Shown: piece after piece, positions 23,804-24,199 of the stretch
Layout: each line of letters opens with the position of its first letter
Position numbering within the stretch: position 1 is the first letter of the stretch
Assembly: GCA_030826005.1 (NCBI GenBank)
Contig: JAPJOW010000036.1
Span: 1-24,199 of the forward strand
Reading direction: 5' to 3'
DNA from: Aliterella sp. RAGGC_92
GTDB lineage: Bacteria; Cyanobacteriota; Cyanobacteriia; Cyanobacteriales; Chroococcidiopsidaceae
DNA: 24,199 bases
Notes under the pieces: model-generated
Seen by the model: only the letters and a program-made list of their open reading frames with translations
The model's database searches: none
What the model was told of the DNA's origin: nothing
Made by a program: the position numbers and the translations under genes

Positions 23804-24199
23804 TTAAACTAGAAAACTCCCGCTAACATTAGTACGAAATTTCACCATCTCCTCACTAGCGTTAAAGTGTAGGGCAATTTGAGCAATGGTCATTTTTTTC
23901 TGAACTGCCCACAATAAGCCACGTCTAGGAATTTGCAGACATCCCCCTAAATATACTGCTTCGTCTTCGTCTTGTTGTCGGCGTAGGGGCAGTCCCATTT
24001 TAGAATCATAACCAACCATTTTATGTTTCAAAATGACATGAGCTAATTCGTGCATTAAATTGGATTCTTGTCTAGTAGGTGCATGACGAGAATTATTAAC
24101 GATTATGAGCGGATTTTTCCAGATAATTCCTGCTGACCAATTATCACTATTGCACAAGCGTTTTACTTGTTCTGGTTCGGCATTAGGGACTGTTTCAGG
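23804..24199 (-). CDS. ImmA/IrrE-family metallopeptidase, 3' part, cut by window edge
   Basis: 131 residues of an open frame entering from the right edge (first visible PETVPNAEPEQVKRLCNSDNW). The zinc motif HELAH (H50-E51-x-x-H54 of the visible part, inside SNLMHELAHVILKHK) is typical of ImmA/IrrE peptidases, which cleave a partner repressor in mobile elements, toxin-antitoxin-like modules or stress responses. The segment RRGLLWAVQKKMTIAQIALHFNASEEMVKFRTNVSG fits the family's C-terminal helix, which often reads like a weak HTH. The true start and any XRE-type partner gene lie outside the window. It is unrelated in kind to the Nit1C genes and is separated from the flavoprotein by 247 bases that contain P2. 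Confidence 0.85.
   Translation of the reverse strand, partial: PETVPNAEPEQVKRLCNSDNWSAGIIWKNPLIIVNNSRHAPTRQESNLMHELAHVILKHKMVGYDSKMGLPLRRQQDEDEAVYLGGCLQIPRRGLLWAVQKKMTIAQIALHFNASEEMVKFRTNVSGSFLV

Noticed and set aside
1..24199. HIP1 octamers (GCGATCGC) as a special repeat array or CRISPR
   Set aside because: They are dispersed, irregularly spaced and inside genes, as is normal in many cyanobacterial genomes; no regular repeat-spacer array was seen.
1..24199. tRNA or rRNA genes
   Set aside because: No cloverleaf-like segments with T-loop consensus or rRNA-like stretches were noticed in the intergenic regions; this was a visual scan and not a covariance search.

Overview
The window is chromosomal DNA from a cyanobacterium. 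Evidence: the HIP1 octamer GCGATCGC recurs throughout, and many proteins have cyanobacterial-type sequence (DnaK1-type chaperone, FtsZ with its long N-terminal leader, SSB, type IV pilus PilB, GMPP-phosphohexomutase fusion, the Sll0783-type nitrilase cluster). The genus cannot be fixed from sequence alone; it looks like a larger-genome lineage (Chroococcidiopsis/Nostocales-like) rather than a marine picocyanobacterium.

Layout. (1) 1-869, minus: 5' part of pilB, divergent from the chaperone operon. (2) 1329-8030, plus: grpE, dnaK, dnaJ, a TusA-like sulfurtransferase and rsgA (the last three overlap by 1 and 4 bases), then grxC and gshB. This is a protein-folding, ribosome-maturation and thiol-redox block. 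(3) 8060-10625, minus: ftsQ, a 53-residue ribbon-helix-helix-like protein that is easily missed, and ftsZ (division). (4) 10797-15890, minus: a two-domain peptide-type ABC ATPase, ssb, and an 849-residue nucleotidyltransferase/phosphohexomutase fusion whose mutase domain has lost its catalytic motifs. (5) 16190-17166, plus: a 63-residue membrane protein followed at once by cobK. (6) 17151-23556, minus: a Nit1C-type gene cluster. In transcription order it holds a flavoprotein oxidoreductase, the Sll0783-like protein, Nit1-type nitrilase, an NTF2-like DUF1348 protein, a radical SAM protein, a GNAT, an AIR-synthase-like protein and an MSMEG_0570-like small protein. (7) 23804-24199, minus: a partial ImmA/IrrE-type metallopeptidase.

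The most notable signal is in the Nit1C region. Two promoters, one before the Sll0783-like gene and one before the flavoprotein gene, each carry GTA-N8-TAC, then exactly 23 bases, then TAATCT. This is the architecture of an NtcA-activated (nitrogen-control) promoter. The two promoters lie in diverged direct repeats of about 150 bp that flank the flavoprotein gene, so the whole cluster looks like one nitrogen-starvation regulon built by promoter duplication. A 109-bp MITE-like element with 17-bp terminal inverted repeats sits inside the cluster, just after the AIR-synthase-like gene. The DUF1348 gene is not among the core Nit1C members I know, yet it is translationally coupled to the radical SAM gene.

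No rRNA, tRNA, CRISPR array, complete insertion sequence or prophage was recognised.
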